51,324 nucleotides of DNA from an uncultured bacterium (lineage in GTDB: Bacteria > Bacillota_I > Bacilli_A > Erysipelotrichales > Erysipelotrichaceae). Made by a program: the position numbers and the translations under genes. The stretch is taken from the NCBI GenBank assembly GCA_903847945.1, contig CAINEY010000012.1, forward strand, positions 1-51,324, in the 5' to 3' direction. Each line of letters opens with the position of its first letter. Position 1 is the stretch's first letter. Below, one piece after another: positions 9,379-16,759 of this stretch. Below the pieces are notes generated by a model. The model did not search any database. It had not been told where the DNA came from and saw only the letters and a program-made list of their open reading frames with translations.

Positions 9379-10155
9379 TCACGGGTTAGGCACTTCGATC
9401 GCATGAACGAAGAGCCGTCCGTTCTCGATGACCCACGTGCACGTCACCAAGGTGATGATGTGGGTCGCTTCAGACGTATCTACCCCAGTCGCGTAAAGCG
9501 ACTTTTTCGTATACGCGGCAATCCTCGATTTGAGATCCTCGCTGGTCGCTGGTAGGTTCAAGGTGGTCGTTGTGGCATCCACGGGATAGATCGAGAAGAT
9601 CCGGTAGGTCTTTAGCCCATCTGGGGTATAGATTTGGAAGGTGCTGCTGGCGGCGTAATTGGCTTGTTTGCGTAACTCATCCAAACGCGCAAACATCGTG
9701 TCATTGCGCATATGGTGCCCGTAAAGCACGGTCTGCGGTTGGGAGAAATCCGGGGCATTGCGGTAGTCCATGAAGATGGTCCCGTATTTGCTGTATTGCT
9801 TGTAGAAGCTATGGCTCAGATAATACGAGTTGTCCTTTCCAAACACGACGGGATACTCCAAACTCAAACCCGGCAAGCTGATCCATCCGACATAATCTTT
9901 ATTCGTACTCAACAGTTTTTCATGGAAGGCTTCCGATCCTTTGACGATCTCATCCACGGGAAAATCATCCGGATCCTGGGTCGTCGTATCGATGATCTCT
10001 TCGGTGACTTCTTCGATCAGATTATCCAGGTTGTCCTGGGTCTGATTAAAATTCATCACACTGATTGTATCTTCGATGAATAAGCCTATGGCAATCACCA
10101 GGAACACGATCGCCAAGGCGCGAACAGCTTTACGCAGTTTTTCGTTTTTAATCAT
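9379..10155 (-). CDS. srtB: Class B sortase
   Basis: Membrane-bound transpeptidase that would attach a surface protein to cell-wall peptidoglycan. One N-terminal membrane anchor (about residues 11-29) is followed by an extracellular domain. The class B signature GHHMRNDTMF carries the catalytic His147; Cys239 lies in TLVTCTW and Arg247 in GRLFVH. The 258-residue length is normal. The gene overlaps the end of the neopullulanase gene by 8 bases on the same strand, so it is translationally coupled to it. No protein in this window shows an obvious NPQTN- or LPXTG-type sorting signal, so its substrate is elsewhere. Its presence implies a Gram-positive cell wall. Confidence 0.92.
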   Translation of the reverse strand: MIKNEKLRKAVRALAIVFLVIAIGLFIEDTISVMNFNQTQDNLDNLIEEVTEEIIDTTTQDPDDFPVDEIVKGSEAFHEKLLSTNKDYVGWISLPGLSLEYPVVFGKDNSYYLSHSFYKQYSKYGTIFMDYRNAPDFSQPQTVLYGHHMRNDTMFARLDELRKQANYAASSTFQIYTPDGLKTYRIFSIYPVDATTTTLNLPATSEDLKSRIAAYTKKSLYATGVDTSEATHIITLVTCTWVIENGRLFVHAIEVPNP

Positions 10156-11809
10156 GGATCTTGATCAGGCGAATGTCACGGGCCTGCAGCGTAGTCGTGG
10201 AATACAGCGCATAGAGCGTTTGTCCGGAGATGGGATTGGGTTGTTCGGTCAAACCGGGATTGAGGATGAAGACGAAAGAACCGCGTTGAATCATCACCAA
10301 GGAAGGATGCTCGATCCACGTCCACGGGCTGTCGTTCGCCAATTGCGGGTAAGCTTTTCTTAGCTTGATCAAGGTTTGGATCAGTTGATAAAGCTCATGT
10401 GACGTGGGATCCGGTTCAAACTGCATCAATCGTCTACAATCCGGATCATTGCCGCCTTCCATCCCGATCTCTGTACCGTAGTAGAGACACGGTGATCCTT
10501 CTGAAACTAGCAGAAGGGCCAGGAGTTGTTTGATGCGGGAAACATCCCCATGGGCTTGGGCCATCAAACGGGCTGTATCGTGGGAATCAAACAAATTGAA
10601 CTGATTGGGAAGCACGGCTTGCGGGTATCGGTTGCGGAAATCATCGATCTTGGCTCTGAACGTAGCTACCGACATCGCATCACTCAGAATGAAATCCATG
10701 ACGATGCGTGTATAGAAGTAGTTCATGACCCCGTCAAACGCATCGCCATTAAGCCACGGGTTGGCATCATGCCACACTTCACCTAGAATATAGACGGGTT
10801 TGATCGTGTGCACGGCTTTTCTGAAGGCACGCCAGAAGTCGATGGCGATCTCGTTGGCGACATCCAAGCGCCAGCCATCGATATCGCATGTCTCGATCCA
10901 ATACGCACCAACCCGGCAGAAGTAATCAATCACGGCCGGATGCGTGGTGTTGAGCTTTGGCATGTTCTTCGCATACGCGAAGGTCTCATACCCGTCCTTG
11001 GTGAACTTGAACCAGTCTCTGAATTCACTTTTAGGATCGTGTTTGGCTAATTGCCAAGGTTCAAAGTTTAACCCGGCATGATTGAACACCGCATCCAACA
11101 TGACTTTGATGTTGAGTGCGTGGGCTTTCTGAACCAAGGTCTTGAGATCCTCGAGTGTCCCAAAGTCCGGATCGATCGTGAAATAATCCGTCGTGTCGTA
11201 TTTATGCGTGGAGGGGGACGCAAAGATCGGTGTCAGATACAAACCGGTAATGCCGAGTGTTGCCAAGTAGGGCAGCTTCTCGGTGATCCCCTTGAGGTTT
11301 CCACCGTAGTGGGTGGCATTGGTGACGGGACCGGTTGGCCAGTGTTTGGCTTGAGGCTCCCGATTGAAGCGATCAGGAAAGATCTGATACCACACGGTAT
11401 CCTTAACCCACTCCGGTGCTTGATAGATGGGGGATTCGTGAAGGTATGGCATGAAGAAAAAGTTGAAGTGTTCATGCGGACCGTCAAGGGTCTCAAACGC
11501 CCGCTCGCCATATATGAGCTTCTCGTGATCATCTTCCACGATGAACTGGTATTTCAAACGCTTCTGAGGGGGCTCAACCGTCAGGGTCCAGTAGGCGTGA
11601 TATTCTCCTTTACCGGTACATGGCATAACTTCAGTGCGTTGTTTCCATCCCCACACCCCATTGACTTTATGTCCTTCATGGGGGTCTCCGTAGATCAGGG
11701 AAACGCGTTGAACGTCAAGTCCTGTTCTCAGTTTGATTTGAACTTGGGTGGGTGAAACTTGAACACACCAGGGGCTATTGACGGAATGATACAAGGCAGA
11801 ACGGTTCAT
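10148..11809 (-). CDS. nplT: Neopullulanase / cyclomaltodextrinase (GH13_20)
   Basis: Hydrolyses cyclodextrins, pullulan and linear maltodextrins in the cytosol. An N-terminal CBM34-like domain (about residues 1-120), typical of the dimeric cyclomaltodextrinase group, precedes the barrel. Catalytic residues are Asp316 (DGWRLDVANE), Glu344 (LGEVWHDA) and Asp411 (FDSHDT). No signal peptide is present. Length 553 is slightly short for the family, with a compact C-terminal domain. The start follows CGAGG. A clear promoter reads into it (-35 TTGAAT, -10 TAGAAT, 17-bp spacer on the minus strand), divergent from malF and overlapped by operator-like sites. The sortase gene follows with overlap. Confidence 0.92.
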   Translation of the reverse strand: MNRSALYHSVNSPWCVQVSPTQVQIKLRTGLDVQRVSLIYGDPHEGHKVNGVWGWKQRTEVMPCTGKGEYHAYWTLTVEPPQKRLKYQFIVEDDHEKLIYGERAFETLDGPHEHFNFFFMPYLHESPIYQAPEWVKDTVWYQIFPDRFNREPQAKHWPTGPVTNATHYGGNLKGITEKLPYLATLGITGLYLTPIFASPSTHKYDTTDYFTIDPDFGTLEDLKTLVQKAHALNIKVMLDAVFNHAGLNFEPWQLAKHDPKSEFRDWFKFTKDGYETFAYAKNMPKLNTTHPAVIDYFCRVGAYWIETCDIDGWRLDVANEIAIDFWRAFRKAVHTIKPVYILGEVWHDANPWLNGDAFDGVMNYFYTRIVMDFILSDAMSVATFRAKIDDFRNRYPQAVLPNQFNLFDSHDTARLMAQAHGDVSRIKQLLALLLVSEGSPCLYYGTEIGMEGGNDPDCRRLMQFEPDPTSHELYQLIQTLIKLRKAYPQLANDSPWTWIEHPSLVMIQRGSFVFILNPGLTEQPNPISGQTLYALYSTTTLQARDIRLIKIHD

Positions 11810-11826
11810 GGGAAATCCTCGAATCT

Positions 11827-11855
11827 ATTCTAAACGGTTTCGGTGTCTTATTCAA
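11827..11855 (-). promoter_or_regulatory. Promoter for the neopullulanase gene
   Basis: On the minus strand TTGAAT (plus positions 11850-11855) and TAGAAT (11827-11832) are separated by exactly 17 bp. The start codon at 11809 follows after 17 bases. Confidence 0.65.
11828..11843. promoter_or_regulatory. cre-like operator overlapping the neopullulanase -10
   Basis: TTCTAAACGGTTTCGG matches 13 of 16 positions of the CcpA consensus and covers part of the minus-strand -10 box and the spacer. Binding here would repress the neopullulanase gene. Confidence 0.35.
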
Positions 11856-11871
11856 TTTGAACCCGTTCAAA
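11856..11871. promoter_or_regulatory. Perfect palindrome TTTGAAC-CC-GTTCAAA
   Basis: A 7-bp inverted repeat with a 2-bp centre directly abuts the -35 of the neopullulanase promoter and lies between the two divergent promoters. It differs from the cre-like sites beside it and may bind a second regulator. I did not see another copy in the window. Confidence 0.45.
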
Positions 11872-11876
11872 CTAAC

Positions 11877-11892
11877 CTGTAAACGCTTACCT
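11877..11892. promoter_or_regulatory. cre-like operator before malF
   Basis: CTGTAAACGCTTACCT matches 14 of 16 positions of the CcpA consensus and lies seven bases before the malF -35 box, a position from which either repression or activation is possible. Confidence 0.5.
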
Positions 11893-11898
11893 TAACAC

Positions 11899-11927
11899 TT
11901 GATAAACGACTCAAAAACGGTCATAAT
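11899..11927 (+). promoter_or_regulatory. Promoter for the malF operon
   Basis: TTGATA (11899-11904) and CATAAT (11922-11927) are separated by 17 bp. A strong GGAGG at 11939-11943 precedes the malF start at 11948. Confidence 0.65.
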
Positions 11928-11947
11928 GAGTTTATATTGGAGGTTGT

Positions 11948-13519
11948 ATGAAGAAAAAACCGTTTTTGAGCCGCATCAAGGCGTTTTTTCAAGACTTAAA
12001 GAACAATCCCGATGCACTGACCTCAGCCATCCTCTCCGGAGTATTGATGGGCTTAGGTCAACTGCGCAACAAGCAGAAGTCGAAAGCCGGCCTCTTCTTT
12101 GGAGTGTTCTTGCTGATCGTCGTCGTTGAATTACTGACCGGGGGATACATTTATGCTTTTGATGAGATGAGCCGCTATCCGGCACTTCCCACCGACACGT
12201 TCACACAAATCAATTTCTTACGTGACTACGGGGGACTCTTCGTCAAAGGGATTTGGGGTTTAATCACCTTGGGTCAGATTCCCATTATGGTGACCTACCG
12301 CGGTAACGTCACGGTCACCTACAACAAGGTGCTCACCTGGTTGTCCGCTGACAATTCGATGACCCTGTTGGGGAACGGGCTTATTGCGTTGGTGTTGGTG
12401 TCCATCGTCATTGCGATCTGGGTGTTCAACATTCGCGATGCTTACGTGACCCGCAAACATCAGAAACACGGAGAACCGGTCGAATCCGGTAAGCAGTACT
12501 TCAAACGCATTTGGAATGAGATGTTCCCGTATGTCATTCTCATCCCGACGCTCATCATGGTGCTGTTCTTCATCCTGATTCCGTTCTTGTTCTCGTTCTT
12601 GCTGGCCTTTACCAACTACACCTACCGAAACAACAACTTGTCCAACATTGTCAAATGGGTCGGGTTTGAAAACTTTACCAAGATCATTGTTGAACCGGGT
12701 TGGGCGGGCATTTTCGGAAATGTCGTGCTGTGGACCGTGCTCTTTGCGATCAGTGCCAGCGTGACCTGTTACATCCTGGGCATGATTCAAGCGCTGATCA
12801 TCGAATCCAAATACGTCAAGTTCAAGAAATTCTTCAGAACCATCCTGATCGTGCCTTGGGCTGTTCCGTCCATGGTGTCGCTGATGGTGTTCCGTCAAGC
12901 GTTCCAGCAAGACGGGCTGATCAATAAAGTGCTCTTCCAAACCAACACGATGGATGACATGGTGCGTTTCCTGACGTCCATCGGACTGATGGGAGCCCCG
13001 GAAACGATCATTTCCTGGTTGACGGTGTTCGCCAATGCGAACTTAACCAAAGCCGTGATTATTATGGTCAACCTGTGGATGGGCGCACCTTACTTCATGA
13101 TGTTGATCACGGGGGTGCTCACCACCTTACCGAAAGACCTCTATGAAGCGGCCTCCATTGACGGGGCCAACAAGTGGCAAAGCTTCAGTCGCATCACCTT
13201 GCCGCTCATCTTGCGTGCGACTTTACCAGCCATCGTCATGACCTTTACCTTCAACTTCAATAACTTCGGGGCGATTTACTTCATGACCGGAGGAGGTCCG
13301 GCCATACCGACCGATTTGGTTCCGCAATCGATGCTGGTGACCAAGGGGGTACCCGGAGCTACCGATATCCTGATCTCCTGGATCTATAAACTGTCCTTTA
13401 CAGCGGACTCCCAAGTCTTCAACATGGCAGCGGTATACTCGATCCTGATCTTCGTCTTCATCGGAGCTATCTCCGTTTTCAATCTGTCCCGGGCCAAAAC
13501 CCTGTGGGAGGATGATTAA
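11948..13519 (+). CDS. malF: Maltodextrin ABC transporter permease MalF
   Basis: One of the two membrane subunits of a CUT1-type ABC importer for maltose and maltodextrin. The permease loop that docks on the ATPase is EAASIDGANKWQSFSRITLP (from Glu400). The first 180 residues add a soluble N-terminal stretch and extra membrane segments before the core, a layout often seen in Firmicutes maltose permeases. Length is 523 residues. The Shine-Dalgarno is GGAGG. malG starts 2 bases after the stop and malE follows two genes later, so the substrate call rests on both family and context. Confidence 0.92.
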   Translation: MKKKPFLSRIKAFFQDLKNNPDALTSAILSGVLMGLGQLRNKQKSKAGLFFGVFLLIVVVELLTGGYIYAFDEMSRYPALPTDTFTQINFLRDYGGLFVKGIWGLITLGQIPIMVTYRGNVTVTYNKVLTWLSADNSMTLLGNGLIALVLVSIVIAIWVFNIRDAYVTRKHQKHGEPVESGKQYFKRIWNEMFPYVILIPTLIMVLFFILIPFLFSFLLAFTNYTYRNNNLSNIVKWVGFENFTKIIVEPGWAGIFGNVVLWTVLFAISASVTCYILGMIQALIIESKYVKFKKFFRTILIVPWAVPSMVSLMVFRQAFQQDGLINKVLFQTNTMDDMVRFLTSIGLMGAPETIISWLTVFANANLTKAVIIMVNLWMGAPYFMMLITGVLTTLPKDLYEAASIDGANKWQSFSRITLPLILRATLPAIVMTFTFNFNNFGAIYFMTGGGPAIPTDLVPQSMLVTKGVPGATDILISWIYKLSFTADSQVFNMAAVYSILIFVFIGAISVFNLSRAKTLWEDD

Positions 13520-13521
13520 TC

Positions 13522-14382
13522 ATGAAACAGAAACTAATCGATGCAGTCTTGGCTGTTTTGGCTCATTTGTGGCTGATCTTCATGGTCAGTATCGTGCTCA
13601 TCCCGATGCTGTGGATGATCATGGCGGCCTTTACCAAAGGCGATGCCTTGACCGGTGTTCCGCTGTGGCCTGACATGAGCAAGTTCTCCTGGGAACACTT
13701 CGACTACGTATTCAATTATTCCGCCATGGAAAATGCGGCGATGTCCGATTACTGGGCGGCCTTCTTACGCACCCTGACCATCGCTGTGGTCAACCTGTTT
13801 GGCGTCGTTATTTTCGCAGTCATTACCGGTTACACCTTTGCGCGGTTACGCTTCAAAGGGAAAAAGAACCTGTTGCTGCTCATGATGGTCTTGCAGATGT
13901 TCCCGTCCTTTATGGGAATGCTGGCCTTGTACCTCTTGTACCGTCAATTCGGAATGACCAACAACCCGGCGCTGTTAGCGTTGATTTATACGGCTGGATC
14001 CATTCCGTACAACACCTTCCTGGTGCGTGGATTCATGCGCAACATTCCGAAGTCCTTGGATGAATCCGCTTCGATCGATGGAGCGACCCCGTTACAGACC
14101 CTCACCAAGATCCTCTTCCCGCTGATCGTTCCGATCATCGGGTTCATCGCCGTCGGAGCCTTCATGGCCCCATGGTTGGACTACATGCTGCAAAGCCGCT
14201 TCCTGCGTGAACCGACAATTGCGACCTGGTTGTTTAACCTGGTGGCTGGCGGGAACTCCGCGTATAAGCCGCTGGACTTCATGGCTGGGGCCTTGATTAT
14301 TGCTATCCCCATCATGATCGTTCAGTTCTTCATGCAGAAATACATGGTCTACGGACTCACCTCAGGAGCAGAAAAAGGATAA
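13522..14382 (+). CDS. malG: Maltodextrin ABC transporter permease MalG
   Basis: Second membrane subunit of the importer. Six hydrophobic segments are present, and the ATPase-docking loop is ESASIDGATPLQTLTKILFP (about residues 181-200). The 286-residue length is normal for CUT1 permeases. It follows malF by two bases with a Shine-Dalgarno (GGAGGATGAT) inside the end of malF, so it is translated as part of the same message. A terminator-like hairpin begins at its stop codon, which may give malF and malG a different transcript level from the genes that follow. Confidence 0.94.
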   Translation: MKQKLIDAVLAVLAHLWLIFMVSIVLIPMLWMIMAAFTKGDALTGVPLWPDMSKFSWEHFDYVFNYSAMENAAMSDYWAAFLRTLTIAVVNLFGVVIFAVITGYTFARLRFKGKKNLLLLMMVLQMFPSFMGMLALYLLYRQFGMTNNPALLALIYTAGSIPYNTFLVRGFMRNIPKSLDESASIDGATPLQTLTKILFPLIVPIIGFIAVGAFMAPWLDYMLQSRFLREPTIATWLFNLVAGGNSAYKPLDFMAGALIIAIPIMIVQFFMQKYMVYGLTSGAEKG

Positions 14383-14404
14383 GCGCACAGCGCTTATCTT
14401 TCTT
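14378..14404 (+). terminator. Terminator-like hairpin after malG
   Basis: A perfect 9-bp stem (GATAAGCGC at 14378-14386, GCGCTTATC at 14390-14398) with an ACA loop is followed by TTTCTT. It overlaps the malG stop and ends eight bases before the next start codon. Confidence 0.7.
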
Positions 14405-14412
14405 GTACCCCC

Positions 14413-15216
14413 ATGAAAACCTGGTTAACGACGTTCTATTCCAACCAAGCCATTCTCGATCACAAAGATCTGAAGTGGCGTTGGACGATTCCGTTGTATA
14501 TTTTACTGATGCTGGTGCTTTCAGCGCCATCCTCCATTAGCCTCTACCGCTTTGATGTCAAAACCGCGATTCCGGTGTTTAACGCGTTTGCGCGGGATTA
14601 TTCGTTATTTGTTTCGGACGCGGAATGTACGATCGAAACGACCCTGGATTGCTCCGGCGATCAAACCACGTTTGCCTACGAGACCTACACCTTCAAGATC
14701 AATCAGACCGACGATCCACGGGAACCGTTGACCGTTTACCTTAGTGACGAACTCGTGGAGATCACGGATGCGGATGGAACGGTGATTGCGGGAGGTGGAT
14801 ATCTCTACCTTGATGGGTACGCTTTTGAGACCCTAGAGGCGGCGCTTAATACCGGATGGATCACCAAGCCCGAGCTCAGTGAAGCCTTTCTGAGAGCGGT
14901 GCTCCTCAGTTCGTTTGGTGCGTATGCCGTCGTTCGTTTCATGGCGCTGTTGACGAATTTTACGTTCTTCGTGCTAGCCATTGCTTATGTCTTCCGCTTC
15001 GTGTCCATCAAGAAACCGCGCCGAATCAATTTCAAACAAGGATTTGCGGTTGTGGTGCAGTTAATGGTCGTTCCAACCTTGATTTCCGCCTTTGCGGGGC
15101 TCTTCATCCCCGATCAAACTTTGCTGCTCTTTCTTAGTTTATTCCTGTTACGCTTCGTCTGGATGTACCAGCAGATTATTACGAAAACGATTTCGCTCGT
15201 AGAGCGCGAAAAATAG
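14413..15216 (+). CDS. DUF1189 family membrane protein
   Basis: Membrane protein of 267 residues with one N-terminal membrane segment (about residues 25-45), an extracellular part (about 50-160) and four C-terminal segments (about 160-260). The N-terminal pattern matches my recollection of DUF1189, a family often encoded next to maltose ABC transporters in Firmicutes; its role is unknown. The extracellular part has one possible disulfide pair (Cys within the segment AECTIETTLDCSGD). No Shine-Dalgarno is visible, because the hairpin after malG ends eight bases before the ATG. The link to maltodextrin uptake is contextual. Confidence 0.75.
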   Translation: MKTWLTTFYSNQAILDHKDLKWRWTIPLYILLMLVLSAPSSISLYRFDVKTAIPVFNAFARDYSLFVSDAECTIETTLDCSGDQTTFAYETYTFKINQTDDPREPLTVYLSDELVEITDADGTVIAGGGYLYLDGYAFETLEAALNTGWITKPELSEAFLRAVLLSSFGAYAVVRFMALLTNFTFFVLAIAYVFRFVSIKKPRRINFKQGFAVVVQLMVVPTLISAFAGLFIPDQTLLLFLSLFLLRFVWMYQQIITKTISLVEREK

Positions 15217-15217
15217 A

Positions 15218-15233
15218 GTGATAGCGTTTACAG
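15218..15233. promoter_or_regulatory. cre-like operator overlapping the malE -35
   Basis: The reverse strand reads CTGTAAACGCTATCAC, 14 of 16 matches to the CcpA consensus. Its right half contains the -35 box of the malE promoter, so binding should block transcription. Confidence 0.5.
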
Positions 15234-15255
15234 TGTGAAAACTGAGTGATAAGAT
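15227..15255 (+). promoter_or_regulatory. Promoter for malE
   Basis: TTTACA (15227-15232) and TAAGAT (15250-15255) are 17 bp apart. The long leader then holds a very strong AGGAGGG before the malE start at 15299. A separate promoter fits the high level expected for a binding protein. Confidence 0.6.
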
Positions 15256-15298
15256 GAAGGTAGCTTCGAAAGAAGTCAGTTTCCTTTAGGAGGGACAA

Positions 15299-16693
15299 AT
15301 GAAAAAACTGATTAGTTTACTTGTTCTTGTCCTCGTTGCTGCTTCGTTCACCGGTTGTGCCCGTACGGTCAAGACCTGTGACGTTGAAGACTTGGATGGA
15401 ACCGTTGTCTGCTACGACGAAAAACTGGAACAGTACGCCATTGAAGAAGGCGCGACCCTGGTCGTCAACGTGGACAATGACGCGTTCGGTAACGCGTTGG
15501 TTGCCTTGTGGGATGAAACCCATCCGGAACATGCCGGTAAAGTCAGCTTCGTGAACACTGGTTCTCAGGGTTCCACGGATGCCTTGGCCGTGCAGACCAC
15601 GGAATACCCGGACATCACCATGGCGATCGACGGCGAAGTTTCCCGTAACGTGACCCACCTCTTGCCGTTTGATACCGTTTTGGCGAACCTCGTCAAAGCC
15701 AACTCCATTGAATCCTTCTACAAAGCCGGGAACAGCACCGAAGTCACGGTCTACGCGCCGATGACGTACGATGGCATGGCGTTCATCTGGAACAAAACCA
15801 TGCTCGAAACCCTGGGCTTGAGCACCACTGATGCCGATGGCGATAACCTCCCCGATGCGTTTGACACTTGGGAAGAAATCTTTGCCTTGGCGACCTCTTG
15901 GAAGACCACTCGTCCGACGTACAACGGCAACCCGGTCAAGACTGTGTTCCCCTTGTCCTTGGGTGAAACTTGGTCTGGATACATGACCTTGTCTTCGGCT
16001 GGCTGGCAGATCTTCGCGACTGGCGATGCCACGAAACCGGGCTATGATGATCCGAAATTCAAAGCAGCCTTCGAATTCTTGCTGGCTGCCAAAGATGCTG
16101 CCATCGATACCAACGATGCCGGTGAAGTCCTTGCGGCTTCCAACATGGGCTGGCGTTGGGACGGTGTCCTCAATGACCAATCTGCGCCGTTTGGCTTGGT
16201 TGGGACTTGGATGGATCCGGCCGGTGCTGCTTCGACTAACAACGTTGAATTCGTGATTTCCCCGTTGCCGACCTACAAAGGCAACCACCTGACTCCGTTT
16301 GTTAAGACGAAAGGTTTCGTCATTAACGCTTACACGGAATACCAGAGTGCCGCGCACGAACTGATGCGCCTCATCTACTCCTTGGAAGGCTTCCAAACCA
16401 TGGTCGACAATTCCGCTTACGCTCCGTCCTTGATCGACGGCTCAGCGTTGACTCCGGAATTGGATGAAAACAGCGTCCAAGCTCAGATGCAGAAAGCCTT
16501 CGTCTACAACTTGCCGGAACCGTTCTACACGATGCCGAACAACAAGACGAAAAAAGGCATGGACTCCGTTTACTATCCGTTCGTTGGTAACCTCTTCAGC
16601 CAAATCTGGGATGGAACCAAGACCGTTGACGAAGCGATTGCTGAACTCATTGAATTGAGCGATGCGGCCATCGCCGTTGACAACGCCGGCTAA
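15299..16693 (+). CDS. malE: Maltodextrin-binding lipoprotein (ABC solute-binding protein)
   Basis: Extracellular binding protein that delivers maltodextrin to MalFG. The N-terminus is a lipoprotein signal with lipobox FTGC and lipidated Cys20. The mature protein has two close cysteines (Cys27 and Cys38) likely to form a disulfide, and a calcium-loop-like segment DADGDNLPD near residues 178-186. Length 464 is usual for family 1 binding proteins. It has its own promoter and a strong AGGAGGG. A strong terminator follows. A clearly related but diverged protein is encoded at 30,291. Proline is almost always CCG here, as in malF, malG and msmX, unlike the glycolytic genes downstream that favour CCC. 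Confidence 0.92.
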   Translation: MKKLISLLVLVLVAASFTGCARTVKTCDVEDLDGTVVCYDEKLEQYAIEEGATLVVNVDNDAFGNALVALWDETHPEHAGKVSFVNTGSQGSTDALAVQTTEYPDITMAIDGEVSRNVTHLLPFDTVLANLVKANSIESFYKAGNSTEVTVYAPMTYDGMAFIWNKTMLETLGLSTTDADGDNLPDAFDTWEEIFALATSWKTTRPTYNGNPVKTVFPLSLGETWSGYMTLSSAGWQIFATGDATKPGYDDPKFKAAFEFLLAAKDAAIDTNDAGEVLAASNMGWRWDGVLNDQSAPFGLVGTWMDPAGAASTNNVEFVISPLPTYKGNHLTPFVKTKGFVINAYTEYQSAAHELMRLIYSLEGFQTMVDNSAYAPSLIDGSALTPELDENSVQAQMQKAFVYNLPEPFYTMPNNKTKKGMDSVYYPFVGNLFSQIWDGTKTVDEAIAELIELSDAAIAVDNAG

Positions 16694-16715
16694 ACCCAGC
16701 GTCAGCTAACAGATC

Positions 16716-16747
16716 AAGATGAGCATCGAAAGATGCTCATCTTTCTT
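16716..16747 (+). terminator. Terminator after malE
   Basis: An 11-bp perfect stem (AAGATGAGCAT at 16716-16726, ATGCTCATCTT at 16733-16743) is followed by TCTT. It lies 13 bases before the malL start, so malL is reached by read-through or from an unseen promoter. Confidence 0.75.
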
Positions 16748-16759
16748 AAGTGAGGAAAC

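Noticed and set aside
15317-16396. Long open frame opposite malE (359 codons, minus strand)
   Set aside because: Antisense to a well-supported binding-protein gene, low-complexity composition and no motifs or suitable start context.
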